From the NCBI RefSeq assembly GCF_016864575.1, contig NZ_CP044127.1, positions 682,001-746,000 of the forward strand: a stretch of DNA of 64,000 nt. Direction: 5' to 3'. This stretch comes from Rhizobium sp. BG4. GTDB lineage: Bacteria > Pseudomonadota > Alphaproteobacteria > Rhizobiales > Rhizobiaceae. A model generated the notes under the pieces. That model was not told the DNA's origin. It was given only the letters and a program-made list of their open reading frames with translations, and made no database searches. Of this stretch, positions 8,072-16,590 are shown one piece after another; the stretch's first letter is position 1; each line of letters opens with the position of its first letter. The translations under genes and the position numbers were made by a program.

Positions 8072-8800
8072 GTGATGAGATTAGCAAACAAGATTTCCCT
8101 CGTAATCGGCGGCGTTGGCGGTATCGGCGGGGCCATATCGCATCGCTTTGCCAGCGAGGGCGCAACGGTTTACGCAACGAGCCGCAAGGGCGCAGAGACA
8201 CAGAGGCAGCCGGGTGGCACTGGCACCATCCGCACCATAAAGGCCGATGCCGGAAACAATGCAGATCTCCAGCGCGTCTTCGAGCAGATCCGATCGGAGC
8301 AGGGCCATATCGACGTGCTTGTCGTCAACGCCGGGCTTTCTGAACACGCGCCTCTCGGAGCAATTTCCGAGGATCACTACGATCGAACGTTCGGCCTGAA
8401 TGTCCGGTCTCTGCTGTTTGCGGCGCAAGGTGCCATTACCTTGATGCAGCCCGGGGCAACGATCGTGCTGATTGGCTCGATTGCCGGCGATATCGGCACC
8501 AAGGGCTATGGGGTCTATGGCGCCACGAAAGCTGCAGTCCGTTCGCTCACACGCACATGGGCCAACGAACTCGCTCCCAAGGGGATACGTGTCAACGTCG
8601 TAAGTCCTGGCCCAACCGATACCGCGATGATGGCTGCAGCCTCGCAGGAAATTCGAGACGCACTGTCCAGGATGATACCGCTTGGGCGGATGGGCAAACC
8701 TGAGGAGGTGGCGGCCGCGGCCCTGTTTCTGGCCAGCGACGAAAGCAGCTTTACGACAGGCGCGGAAATAGCCGTAGACGGAGGCATGGCACAGGTCTGA
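8072..8800 (+). CDS. SDR-family NAD(P)-dependent oxidoreductase
   Basis: 242 residues, classical short-chain dehydrogenase. The cofactor-binding loop GGVGGIGGAI is at residues 13-22, NAGLSE (NNAG equivalent) near residue 89, catalytic Ser in VLIGSIAG near 135, Tyr-x-x-x-Lys as YGATKAAVR near 151, and the C-terminal VDGGMAQV. It is cytosolic. It is divergent from an HxlR regulator and therefore probably induced by the signal which that protein senses. Substrate not predictable. Confidence 0.93.
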   Translation: MMRLANKISLVIGGVGGIGGAISHRFASEGATVYATSRKGAETQRQPGGTGTIRTIKADAGNNADLQRVFEQIRSEQGHIDVLVVNAGLSEHAPLGAISEDHYDRTFGLNVRSLLFAAQGAITLMQPGATIVLIGSIAGDIGTKGYGVYGATKAAVRSLTRTWANELAPKGIRVNVVSPGPTDTAMMAAASQEIRDALSRMIPLGRMGKPEEVAAAALFLASDESSFTTGAEIAVDGGMAQV

Positions 8801-8867
8801 TGCCCATCCCTGTTATCCGCCGGAGACAAACTCGGCGCTAAAAAGCGCGCGAGCCATCAAAGGACCT

Positions 8868-8901
8868 CTTCCAGTGATGATGGGTGCATCATCACTGGAA
8901 G
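8868..8901. repeat. Perfect 14-bp stem-loop between SDR and MipA genes
   Basis: CTTCCAGTGATGAT, six bases GGGTGC, then the exact reverse complement. It lies 67 bases after the SDR stop and 124 bases before the MipA start. No T-tract follows, so it is either an unusual terminator, a palindromic repeat unit or a protein-binding site. Confidence 0.7.
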
Positions 8902-9025
8902 CAAGGCCCAGGTGAGGCGCTGTCTGCAGTGGCTTTTTCCTGCGGGACAAGCCCAAACACAGACAGGCCTTGGGTTCGACCGCCCGCCTGCTGCTTGACT
9001 CCTGCAAGCAGGAAGGCACTATCGA

Positions 9026-9880
9026 GTGCGTGCGTCAGTATCTGGTACAGGCATGACCGGCATCAGTCGATTGGTTCAAACAAGTCTTGTTGTCACACTC
9101 CTTCTTCCGGCTGCCACGGGAAGGGCATTTGCTGGAGATAAAGCAGCCGTTGTATCACCGGACAGCTGGGTCGTGACGCTCGGCGCCAGCATCGAATATG
9201 GCCCAAAATTTCCCGGATCGAGGCATGACGGTTTCAGCGCCATCCCGTCGTTCGATATCAGGCGCTTTGACGAACCCGATGAGCCGGGTGCTCCCGACGA
9301 CAGCATCGACTATGGCCTTATTGGTCTTGGCGGCTTCGAAGCTGGGCCAGTGCTCGGTTTTCGCGATTCCCGGTCCCGTTCCGACGACCAGAGGCTCGCC
9401 GGTCTTCATGCGGTTCATTGGGACGTGGACGCCGGCGTCTTTGCGCAATATTGGGCAATACCAGACGAGCTGCGTATCCGCACCGAAATCCGCCAGGCGC
9501 TGTCGAATGGCAGCGGTCTGGTCGCCGATCTCGGCATCGACTGGTTCCAGTCGTTTGGCGACAAGTGGCTGCTTTCGATCGGACCGCGCGCATCATTCGC
9601 CGACGGCGCCTACATGCGCAAATACTTCTCTATTTCGTCAAGCGAAGCAGCCCAGAACGGGGTTTTGCCCGCTTTCGATGCCACCGGCGGCCTGAAATCG
9701 GTCGGACTTACCGTTTCGGCGTCTTATGACGTGACGCCGACCCTGTCGCTGCAGCTCTATGACCGGCTCGACAGACTGACGGGCGACGGCGCCGACAGCC
9801 CGATCACCTCGAAGCTCGGCGACGCGAACCAGAACATCATCGGCATTTCATTGAACAAGGCCTTCAGCGTCGGCTTCTGA
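9026..9880 (+). CDS. MipA/OmpV-family outer-membrane protein
   Basis: 284 residues. I use the GTG start at 9026 because AGGAAGG lies 9 bases upstream; an ATG at 9053 has no such site. A signal peptide (TSLVVTLLLPAATGRAFAGD) ends near residue 37. The mature part has the family start SWVVTLGASIEYGPKFPGS, alternating-polarity strands, the GLIGLGGFEAGPVLGFR motif and the C-terminal outer-membrane signature ending in Phe (LNKAFSVGF). MipA/OmpV proteins form small beta-barrels; some are scaffolds for murein enzymes and some relate to kanamycin or antimicrobial-peptide resistance. It stands alone and converges on the downstream minus-strand cluster. Confidence 0.88.
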   Translation: MRASVSGTGMTGISRLVQTSLVVTLLLPAATGRAFAGDKAAVVSPDSWVVTLGASIEYGPKFPGSRHDGFSAIPSFDIRRFDEPDEPGAPDDSIDYGLIGLGGFEAGPVLGFRDSRSRSDDQRLAGLHAVHWDVDAGVFAQYWAIPDELRIRTEIRQALSNGSGLVADLGIDWFQSFGDKWLLSIGPRASFADGAYMRKYFSISSSEAAQNGVLPAFDATGGLKSVGLTVSASYDVTPTLSLQLYDRLDRLTGDGADSPITSKLGDANQNIIGISLNKAFSVGF

Positions 9881-9897
9881 CCCGACACCTTCGATTT

Positions 9898-10260
9898 TCA
9901 ATGCGATGGCACGGCCGTTGCGATGCACCAGATGCCGATCAGGATCAGACCGCTGCCTGCGAGCTGGAGCACGCTCACCGGCTCGCCGAACGCAAGCCAG
10001 GCGACGGCCATCACGAAGACATAGCTGATGGCCGAAAGCGGGAAGGCCTTGCTGATATCGAGCTGTGACAGAACTGTCATCCAGATAGCAAAACAGGCGA
10101 TCTCAGCAGCGATCGCCGCGAAAAACCAGGGAGACGACAGGATCTGAAACAGCCACTCGCCGTGGGTACGAGCCGCCTCTTCGGCGCTGCGTTTCAACAG
10201 CAGCTGCTGGGCTGTGTTCAATAGCGGCACTGCCAACCATATCGGCCGGATCGCATTCAC
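9898..10260 (-). CDS. Half-size SMR/EamA-like membrane protein 1
   Basis: 120 residues with four predicted transmembrane helices (about 7-20, 47-65, 72-90, 98-116). The pattern LDISKAFPLSAISYVFVMAVAWLAFGEPVS matches the conserved third and fourth helices of the drug/metabolite transporter superfamily (EamA and ArnE/ArnF type). Such half-size proteins work as dimers. The cluster encodes a second one at 13087, so an ArnE/ArnF-like heterodimer is likely. The start overlaps the upstream acyltransferase stop by 4 bases (ATGA). It is the last gene of the minus-strand cluster. Likely role: export or flipping of the cluster's product across the inner membrane (inference). Confidence 0.82.
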   Translation of the reverse strand: MNAIRPIWLAVPLLNTAQQLLLKRSAEEAARTHGEWLFQILSSPWFFAAIAAEIACFAIWMTVLSQLDISKAFPLSAISYVFVMAVAWLAFGEPVSVLQLAGSGLILIGIWCIATAVPSH

Positions 10261-11429
10261 GTCATCACCTCGGCACCGTCATCGCCACTGAAGAAGGGCG
10301 ATACGGTCTTCAAAACAAGCTGAAGGACCGCATTGCGATGGCGAAAATACATCGCATTGGCCGTCAGGCTGCTACCGAGCCGGACCTTGTTGCGATAGTA
10401 GGCCTGACCGCTCTGGTAGCGACCGATACGGTGCCTGAGGCAATATTCGAGGTTGGTGAACCAGCTGAGATAATAAAGGTTGTGGGCCCTGCCCCTAGGG
10501 GCATCCATGCAAAAGAACTTGTCGATGAGCCTGGACCCGTCACAAACCATGACATTGGCTGCCAGCAATTCGTCTTCGACGAAATACATCGTGCAGAAGG
10601 ACCGGCCGGGCATCCCCTTCAGCAGACCCTGGAAATAGGCAGGCGTCAGCTCTTCAAACTGCCATTCGCTGCGTTCTCGCGTCTCCAGATAGAGTTGCAT
10701 CACGCGAGGCAGCCATTCGCCGAAATCGCTGCGATATTCGATGCGCACGGTGCCGCGGCCCCGGAGCTTGCGCCGCATATCCTTGCGGGTCCCCGCCGAC
10801 AACCTCGAAAGGTAGTCATCGAGCGTATCGAAGTCGATATCAAGGAACGCTGTCGGCATGCTGACGATCTCAGCATACCCGCCGTCAGACAAAACGCGCG
10901 TCACACCCAACGGCAGCGGTAGCGCCAGATCCTTCATCGCGATCAGCGAACAGCCCTCGGCCTGCGCATGCGCTTCGAAAGCGGCGAGAAGCTGCGCAAA
11001 GAGCTGTGGCCGGCGACTCTCGGAGATCCGCGGATGAAAGCCGATCATGCCGGTTTCCGTGCAGGGCGAACCAAGGCAGGCCAGGCGCAGCGTCAGAAAT
11101 TCGGGGAAAAGGCAACGGATCCTGCCCACCGAACGTCTGATGCGGCCGGGCTGCAATGTCGTTTCGAGCGCGTAGCGGCACAAAAAGGCGGGCATCGCGG
11201 CAACGATCTCATCGTCTTCGCGCAATACGACATAGCGAAAGTCGAAACCGGCAATGCCGGCCTCCTCCACCACCAGCAGATAGTCATAGGTCTCGATCTC
11301 TTTCGAAAAGCAGATGTTCCAGGCGTGCCTGTCCAGCATACGGATGCTCGAAAGCAGTGATGCGACTGGTGAAGGTCCGCCGGATCCGGCATGCTCGGCT
11401 GTGCCAATCTCAAGCGCTTGCTGCTGCAT
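10257..11429 (-). CDS. FemAB/GNAT-like acyltransferase
   Basis: 390 residues, no signal peptide. The region of residues about 190-345 shows the FemAB-like pattern: DYLSRLSAGTRKDMRRKLRGRG, then ERSEWQFEELTPAYFQGLL, FVEDELLAANVMVCDGSRLI and YYLSWFTNLEYCLRHRIGRYQSGQAYYRNKVRLG. This resembles the FemAB-like / BioF2-like acetyltransferase families, which transfer acyl or aminoacyl groups to amines. The start lies within the end of the hydrolase gene (20-base overlap) and the stop overlaps the transporter start by 4 bases. In context it may join an acyl group to an amine made by the aminotransferase. Exact family and reaction are uncertain. Confidence 0.75.
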   Translation of the reverse strand: MQQQALEIGTAEHAGSGGPSPVASLLSSIRMLDRHAWNICFSKEIETYDYLLVVEEAGIAGFDFRYVVLREDDEIVAAMPAFLCRYALETTLQPGRIRRSVGRIRCLFPEFLTLRLACLGSPCTETGMIGFHPRISESRRPQLFAQLLAAFEAHAQAEGCSLIAMKDLALPLPLGVTRVLSDGGYAEIVSMPTAFLDIDFDTLDDYLSRLSAGTRKDMRRKLRGRGTVRIEYRSDFGEWLPRVMQLYLETRERSEWQFEELTPAYFQGLLKGMPGRSFCTMYFVEDELLAANVMVCDGSRLIDKFFCMDAPRGRAHNLYYLSWFTNLEYCLRHRIGRYQSGQAYYRNKVRLGSSLTANAMYFRHRNAVLQLVLKTVSPFFSGDDGAEVMT

Positions 11430-12225
11430 GTTCCGCCTCGAAGAATTCGGCTGTCATGTCGGCCACATGCCTGTGCTGGCGATCGACATGGATCATGTGA
11501 TAGCTGTCATCCAGCCAGCGAAGCTCGCGACGCCCGCCGATATTGGCTGCGATGTACTGGGCGTGCGACGGACCGCTAAGGTCGTCTTCACGTGAATGAA
11601 CGATCAGCGTCGGCGTTCGCATGTCAGGAAGCCTTGCCTTGAGTGCTCTTCCAAGTTCATGCATCTCGATGAGACCGCGCCCAGGGAAGGTCTCGAGCAT
11701 GCCCTCGCCGTTCATGCCTGCCACCATGCGACGCATTCGCTCATCCTTGATGCCGAGCGAAGGTGTTTCGCGAAAGTTCAAGCGGCCGATAAAGGGGATA
11801 AACGATATCCAGCGGATATGCGGCGAAAACAGCGCGTAGTACCGGGGCACATCCCAGCCGTCGTAATGAAAACAGGGAGAATAAACGGCAACGGCGCGGA
11901 TCGACATCGGATTGCGCTCTGCCGCCATCATCGCGAGCTTTCCGCCAACGCAGATGCCGGCGGCAAAGACTGCGTCGCACCGCTCGCCCATGAGGTCACT
12001 GGCGGCCTCGACACTGTCGAGCCAGTTCTCCCAGCGCGACTTGCGCAGCACCGCCTCGTTCTCGCCATGACCGGCCAAGAGCGGCGCATAGACGCTGAAG
12101 CCGCGGCGATGGAGTTGCCGGGCGACCAGCCGCATCTCGGCAGGGGCCCCCGTCAGGCCGTGGACAAGGACAATGCCCCTGCCATTCGTGCCCTCGAGAT
12201 AGAAGGAAAGTCCCTCAGCCGGCAT
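11410..12225 (-). CDS. Alpha/beta hydrolase with Cys in the nucleophile elbow
   Basis: 271 residues from the ATG at 12225; the frame can be extended to 12276 but that would overlap the desaturase by 62 bases. The fold is clear: oxyanion GIVLVHGLTGAPAEMR, LAGHGENEAV, the Asp in IVHSREDDLSGPS and the His in DDSYHMIHVD, as in carboxylesterases and monoglyceride lipases. The nucleophile elbow reads GICVGG, with Cys in place of Ser, as in dienelactone hydrolase (GYCLGG). A Cys-Asp-His triad would favour a thioester, activated ester or a slow acyl-transfer reaction. It sits between the desaturase (11-base overlap) and the acyltransferase, so it may act on an acyl intermediate of the pathway. Confidence 0.85.
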   Translation of the reverse strand: MPAEGLSFYLEGTNGRGIVLVHGLTGAPAEMRLVARQLHRRGFSVYAPLLAGHGENEAVLRKSRWENWLDSVEAASDLMGERCDAVFAAGICVGGKLAMMAAERNPMSIRAVAVYSPCFHYDGWDVPRYYALFSPHIRWISFIPFIGRLNFRETPSLGIKDERMRRMVAGMNGEGMLETFPGRGLIEMHELGRALKARLPDMRTPTLIVHSREDDLSGPSHAQYIAANIGGRRELRWLDDSYHMIHVDRQHRHVADMTAEFFEAEHAAASA

Positions 12226-13090
12226 CGGGAAATTCCCCCGGCTGCCGGTTTTCCTTCGCCATGAAGCCGAGCGCATGGCAGGTGCTGATCACATGCGTGC
12301 CGGCCGCAGCCTGGTCCTGCTTGATCTGCTCGTGGAAATTCTTCAGCTTGGTCCAGTGGGTTTTCGGACGATAATGATGTTCGGCGTGATATCCATTGGC
12401 GAACCAGAGCCAGTTGTAGAGCCTGTTGTGGCTGCTGACGCCCCAGGCGATCGGTTCGTCAGGGTCGCCGTGCAGATGCTCGTAATAGCCATTCAGTGAC
12501 GAGAGGCAATTTCCAAGATAATAGAACGGTAGAAAGAACAAGGCAGCCTTCCAGTCGTAGACCAACGCCAGAAGCACGAAGGCGCCAACGCAAACCAGCT
12601 CGAAACGCCCCCATCTTGCTTCGGCCGGCCGTTTGCTGGCGATCGCGCGGTGAATGTCACCGATGTCGTCGCGAAAGAAGCTCAGAAACGTGTAGGAAAG
12701 GACGTTCTCCGGCTCGCCGTTCTTGCCATGCTTGTAGATCGACAGCATGTCGATCGTCTCGCCCCTGTCGTTGGGCCGGTCGCTATTGCCGGAGTGATGG
12801 CGCATGTGCACGAAGTGATAGTAGGTCTGCGAAAAGCCGATCGTCACCGATTCCAAAAGGCTGAAGAGACGGTTCATCCATCTCGATCTGAAATAGGGCG
12901 TGTGAATGAAATTATGCGAGATACTGTTGATGTTCCAGGATATCGATAGAGCATAGAGTGACCCAAGCGCCGCCGATAGCCAGAGCGGTCGGCTCTCAAA
13001 TCCGGCAATCAGGTCGATGTTGAAGGCCAGATGCGCCGTTGCGGCCAGCACCGGAACGATATCCCATTTCGAATAGGCGAAGATTGTCAT
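12215..13090 (-). CDS. Membrane fatty-acid desaturase
   Basis: 291 residues. The three histidine boxes of membrane di-iron desaturases are present in order: HNFIH (about residue 59), HMRHH (about 95) and HAEHH (about 236), with hydrophobic segments before, between (about 165-195) and after the first pair. Length and box spacing fit the FA_desaturase family (alkyl or acyl desaturases and hydroxylases of the inner membrane). The start overlaps the upstream SMR stop by 4 bases, so the genes are translationally coupled. Because it lies within an aminotransferase/acyltransferase operon, the substrate may be a special acyl or alkyl chain, not bulk membrane lipid (inference). Confidence 0.92.
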   Translation of the reverse strand: MTIFAYSKWDIVPVLAATAHLAFNIDLIAGFESRPLWLSAALGSLYALSISWNINSISHNFIHTPYFRSRWMNRLFSLLESVTIGFSQTYYHFVHMRHHSGNSDRPNDRGETIDMLSIYKHGKNGEPENVLSYTFLSFFRDDIGDIHRAIASKRPAEARWGRFELVCVGAFVLLALVYDWKAALFFLPFYYLGNCLSSLNGYYEHLHGDPDEPIAWGVSSHNRLYNWLWFANGYHAEHHYRPKTHWTKLKNFHEQIKQDQAAAGTHVISTCHALGFMAKENRQPGEFPDAG

Positions 13091-13437
13091 AGTCCCGTCG
13101 CTCCAACACAGACCACGCCAAAGGTCACCAGGGCGATGCCCAGGACATGGCGACGATTGATAGTTTCCTTGAAGATGATCCCGCCCGCGAGCGCGATCGC
13201 CGCATAGCTCAGCGCCATCAGCGGAAAGGCGACCGACAGCGCCACTTCCTCAAGCACGCGCGTCCACATTACCAGTTCGACGGCCCAAAGGAGGATGCCG
13301 AGCCAGATTACCTTGTTGCGCAGGTCCGCAAACAGCGCACCGGTGGCGCCGCGCTTGAAGCAGATCTCCCGGCCGGTTTCGGCCAGGATGCAGAAGACGA
13401 TGACCCCGGTCGTCCATTCCGAAAGACCCCCAATCAT
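13087..13437 (-). CDS. Half-size SMR/EamA-like membrane protein 2
   Basis: 116 residues with four predicted transmembrane helices. An early Glu (FCILAETGREICFKRGA) sits where SMR transporters have the essential Glu of helix 1, and the motif LEEVALSVAFPLMALSYAAIALAGGIIFKETINRRH matches DMT helices 3-4. It overlaps the ureohydrolase stop and the desaturase start by 4 bases each. It probably pairs with the protein at 9898-10260, since the two differ in sequence but share topology. Likely an exporter or flippase subunit for the cluster product. Confidence 0.82.
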   Translation of the reverse strand: MIGGLSEWTTGVIVFCILAETGREICFKRGATGALFADLRNKVIWLGILLWAVELVMWTRVLEEVALSVAFPLMALSYAAIALAGGIIFKETINRRHVLGIALVTFGVVCVGATGL

Positions 13438-14387
13438 GGCATCAGCTCCGACAACACCTCCAGCAGCGCATGGTTGGCGGCACTGTTGATGTTGCGCACC
13501 GCCGCCTTGTCGCGTCGCCGCAACGGCTGATCGATCAGCACTTCGGCCGTCTTCATTGCACGGGTATAGAGATTGCCGCTGTAATGCGGAGTTGAGTAGT
13601 CACCGGTAACATCGGCGCCGATGACGCGATATTTTTCACCGATCTCGCTCAAGAGCCAAAGCACGTAGGGAAGCCGCATATGGCCCTGATCCCAGTTTGT
13701 CACCGCATCGGCATTCGTCAGCACGTCCTTGTCGATGGTAATGTAAACCGCCTCGGTCTTGATACGGCCGAGCAACCGGTCGAGGAAATTGGCCTCGCCG
13801 AGTTCTGATATCGACTGCCAGTGCAGCGCACCGTCGATCTGGCTGAAGCTCGCTCCAGACCCATAGCTTGATGTCACCCTGCTCGGTGGATGGTCATAAG
13901 GGTAGAGTTCCAGCCGTCCATCGGTCAACGGTACAAGATTGGCGCCCTTTTTCTCGGGCGACTTCAGATCATGACTGCAGACGCCGAGGGTAATCACCTT
14001 TTCGACGAGCGGCTGCTCCAGCGCCTTGTTAACCCAGGAGCCGCAATGCATGCCATCGCCGAAATGTACCCAGTCGGGGTGATTGTCGATATGGATCACA
14101 GTTACGGGCCGGCGGGCACGCTCAAGCGCCAGCGACAGCAACAGCGCCGTCACGTGATGGAAATCGCCAGAACCCATGAAGCAGAGCCGCGATTGATCGC
14201 CCGACGGCGACCCTATCCGTGCCAGGCGTCTCCTAAGGGCATCGAGCGCGCGGCGCCGGCCCCAGAGCCTGACTGCGCGCCCGCATTCCTTGTCGCTGAC
14301 TTCGTGCGCGCCTGCCATTATGCAAGACTGCACAAAGTCGGGCTGCAACTCCAACGCATCATCCAGATGAAGGAGAAGCAGTTGCAC
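13434..14387 (-). CDS. Arginase/ureohydrolase-superfamily protein
   Basis: 317 residues from a GTG at 14387 that has GGAG 8 bases upstream and starts 4 bases after the aminotransferase stop; the frame extends to 14456 but would then overlap that gene by 65 bases. Metal-binding motifs of the ureohydrolase fold can be seen in modified form: GSGDFHH (GGDH equivalent, about residue 90), IHIDNHPD (DAHxD equivalent, about 118) and ITIDKDVL (SxDxDxxD equivalent, about 220). Members hydrolyse guanidino compounds (arginine, agmatine, guanidinobutyrate) or deacetylate polyamines. Divergence from the canonical motifs means the substrate is open. In an aminotransferase operon it may release an amine or process a guanidino group. 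Confidence 0.8.
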   Translation of the reverse strand: MQLLLLHLDDALELQPDFVQSCIMAGAHEVSDKECGRAVRLWGRRRALDALRRRLARIGSPSGDQSRLCFMGSGDFHHVTALLLSLALERARRPVTVIHIDNHPDWVHFGDGMHCGSWVNKALEQPLVEKVITLGVCSHDLKSPEKKGANLVPLTDGRLELYPYDHPPSRVTSSYGSGASFSQIDGALHWQSISELGEANFLDRLLGRIKTEAVYITIDKDVLTNADAVTNWDQGHMRLPYVLWLLSEIGEKYRVIGADVTGDYSTPHYSGNLYTRAMKTAEVLIDQPLRRRDKAAVRNINSAANHALLEVLSELMP

Positions 14388-14391
14388 CGGA

Positions 14392-15804
14392 CTATCTCCG
14401 TTCCGCGCGAGTGAGGAGTTGGTCGAGCAGTGAAATTGCAAGCTCGATCTCGTCATGGCTGATCATCAGGCTTGGTGCAAAGGTGATGACGTTCTTGTGG
14501 TAGCCGCCGACATCGAGCACCAACCCATATCTGCGACCGTCGACGACGAGATCGCCCTTCATGCCTTCGTCGCACATCCAGTCGAGCGTCGCCTTGTCAG
14601 GCGTGAAAGCATCGTCCCTGCAGATTTCCATCCGCAAGGCCAGGCCTAAGCCGTCCACCTCGCCGACGATCGCATGTTGCGACTGCAAGTCCTTGAGACC
14701 CTCGAGGAAATGCGCACCCTTCTCCATGACGCTGGCGCCGAAGTCATTCTCCGACACCATCTTCAGCGTCTCCAACGCGACGGACGTGCCCATTGGGTTG
14801 CTTGCAAACGTCGAATGGGTGGAACCAGGCGGGAAAATGGTGGGATTGATCATCTCCTCCTTGGCCCATATGCCAGAAAGGGGATTGAGCCCGTTGGTAA
14901 TGGCCTTGCCGAACACAAGAACATCGGGCGAAACACCGAAGTGCTCGATCGACCACAACTTGCCTGTGCGATAGACGCCCATCTGGATCTCGTCGACGAC
15001 CAGCAGAATGCCGTGATCGTCGAGGACCTTCTTCAGCTCGACGAAGAAGTTCATCGGTGGGATGACATAACCACCCGTGCCCTGAATCGGTTCGACGTAG
15101 AAGGCGGCATATTCCGACTTTCCCGCCTTTGGATCCCAGACGCCATTATATTCGCTTTCGAACAGACGGGCAAACTTCTGGACGCAATCGTGACCGTACT
15201 CTTCCTTCGACATGCCCTTCGGGCCGCGAAAGTGATAGGGAAATTCTATGAACTGCGCCCGCTCGCCGAAATGGCCGTAACGGCGACGGTAGCGATAGCT
15301 GGAGGTGATCGAAGTCGCACCAAGCGTTCGGCCGTGGTAGCCGCCTTCGAAGGCAAACATCAGGCTTTTGCCGCCAGTGAAATTGCGGACGATTTTGAGC
15401 GAATCCTCCACCGCCTGCGAACCGCCGACGTTGAAATGCACGCGGCCCTTTGAACCGAACTTTTCTTCCATATCTCGGGCGATCAGTGCGGCGAGTTCGA
15501 CCTTCTCGCGATGTAGATATTGCGACGCGACCTGTGGCAAGCGATCAAGCTGGCGATGCGCAACCTGGTTCAGGCGCTCGTTTCGGTAACCGAAATTGAC
15601 AGCCGAGTACCACATCTGCAGATCCAGAAATGGCGTTTCGGCCGCATCATAGACGAAGGAGCCCTCGCAGGTTTCGAAGAATTTCGGCTTCTCTGTATAA
15701 TGCACTGTATCGCCGTGCGAGCAGTAGGTCTCTTCGAGCAGACGAAGTTCGTCTTCGCCAATGACCGGCGCGCGGGTGGGAGCAAGTTTCAGGTTGGAAC
15801 GCAT
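14392..15804 (-). CDS. Class-III (PLP-dependent) aminotransferase
   Basis: 470 residues. Key positions are the phosphate-binding NVGGSQAVEDSLK (about residue 126), GGYHGRTLGATSIT, the Asp of VVDEIQMGVYRTGK (about 270), the PLP Lys in FGKAITNGLNPLSG (about 299) and STHSTFASNPMG. The family includes ornithine, GABA, diaminobutyrate and putrescine aminotransferases, and cytosolic enzymes of secondary metabolism. An AGAGGA ribosome-binding site precedes the ATG, 12 bases after the restored stop of the HAD phosphatase gene. It is followed at once by the ureohydrolase-like gene. It probably supplies the amino group of the pathway product; the substrate is unknown. Confidence 0.93.
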   Translation of the reverse strand: MRSNLKLAPTRAPVIGEDELRLLEETYCSHGDTVHYTEKPKFFETCEGSFVYDAAETPFLDLQMWYSAVNFGYRNERLNQVAHRQLDRLPQVASQYLHREKVELAALIARDMEEKFGSKGRVHFNVGGSQAVEDSLKIVRNFTGGKSLMFAFEGGYHGRTLGATSITSSYRYRRRYGHFGERAQFIEFPYHFRGPKGMSKEEYGHDCVQKFARLFESEYNGVWDPKAGKSEYAAFYVEPIQGTGGYVIPPMNFFVELKKVLDDHGILLVVDEIQMGVYRTGKLWSIEHFGVSPDVLVFGKAITNGLNPLSGIWAKEEMINPTIFPPGSTHSTFASNPMGTSVALETLKMVSENDFGASVMEKGAHFLEGLKDLQSQHAIVGEVDGLGLALRMEICRDDAFTPDKATLDWMCDEGMKGDLVVDGRRYGLVLDVGGYHKNVITFAPSLMISHDEIELAISLLDQLLTRAERR

Positions 15805-15816
15805 GAGGTCCTCTTG

Positions 15817-16499
15817 TTACGCTGATTTCTTCACCGGCAGTGCGGGGCGCCGGCGCGAAGGGATTGAAAGAATGCTTGCGAGAGACCGCTGAACATCGGC
15901 GAAACTGTCGTAAGGGAAGAATTCGATGCCCGGGAGCGGCAATGGTCAGCCAAGTTTGACTTGGCGAAGACAACCGGTGCCTCGTTCGAGACACAAAAGT
16001 CGCTGCGTCCATCGCCAACATAGATGTAATCGACCGAGGGGCTGACGACCGCGCATTTGCAGACGCCGGAGCCAGCGTTGCAGCCGCTGCTGATCGCGGG
16101 AAAATCGAGATCGTATGCCGATTTCGAAAGCTCGTCGCCCTCTCGGAGCCTGTTTGCAATCACGGGTATGGAGGTGATCTGATGGCGGCGAAGGACGCGA
16201 CGGATGAAATAGTCAACGCCGTCGCTAACCACGCTCAAGCCGAGCCCGGCGTTGTCGCAGAACCGCTTGAAGGCAATAAAATCGCTGTCGATCTCGACAG
16301 TGTCGAGAAAGGCGTTCAGCTCGGCGCGCGTTGCCTCGATCAGCCTGATCTGGCGCTGCATGCATATCGCCGACGTGATCTTGCCGCTGACCCATTGATC
16401 CTCGATCGCGCGCCATTCCGGGCGCGCATAGCGCTGGAGCACGAGGTCGGTCACGTCCTCCTTCGATATCGTTCCGTCAAAATCGCAAAACACCTGCAT
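15817..16499 (-). pseudogene. MtnX-like HAD-IB phosphatase, frameshifted near the C-terminus
   Basis: The ATG at 16499 has GGAG upstream and begins MQVFCDFDGTISKEDVTD, the HAD motif I (DFDGT). Motif II lies in LSVVSDGVDYFI and motif III/IV in YIYVGDGRSDFC, as in MtnX/SerB-like phosphatases. As written, the frame ends abnormally at 15831 after NLADHCRSRA. Adding one G at 15928-15934 restores a family-like tail (GIEFFPYDSFADVQRSL) that ends at 15817, just before the aminotransferase start. About 227 residues then result. All catalytic motifs precede the break, so the protein may still be active even if the shift is real. It is the first enzyme gene after the two-component system. Confidence 0.82.
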
Positions 16500-16590
16500 C
16501 GCGTGCTCCGTCAAACGTCTGAGGACACGTCTAGAGCGGCGAACTGAAAGCAAGATGAGGCGAAGATGAAATGAAACTGAATTCGGCGCC

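Noticed and set aside
12496..12864. Plus-strand frame of 122 codons within the desaturase gene
   Set aside because: Very Arg-rich product typical of antisense frames; the desaturase on the minus strand has all three His boxes.
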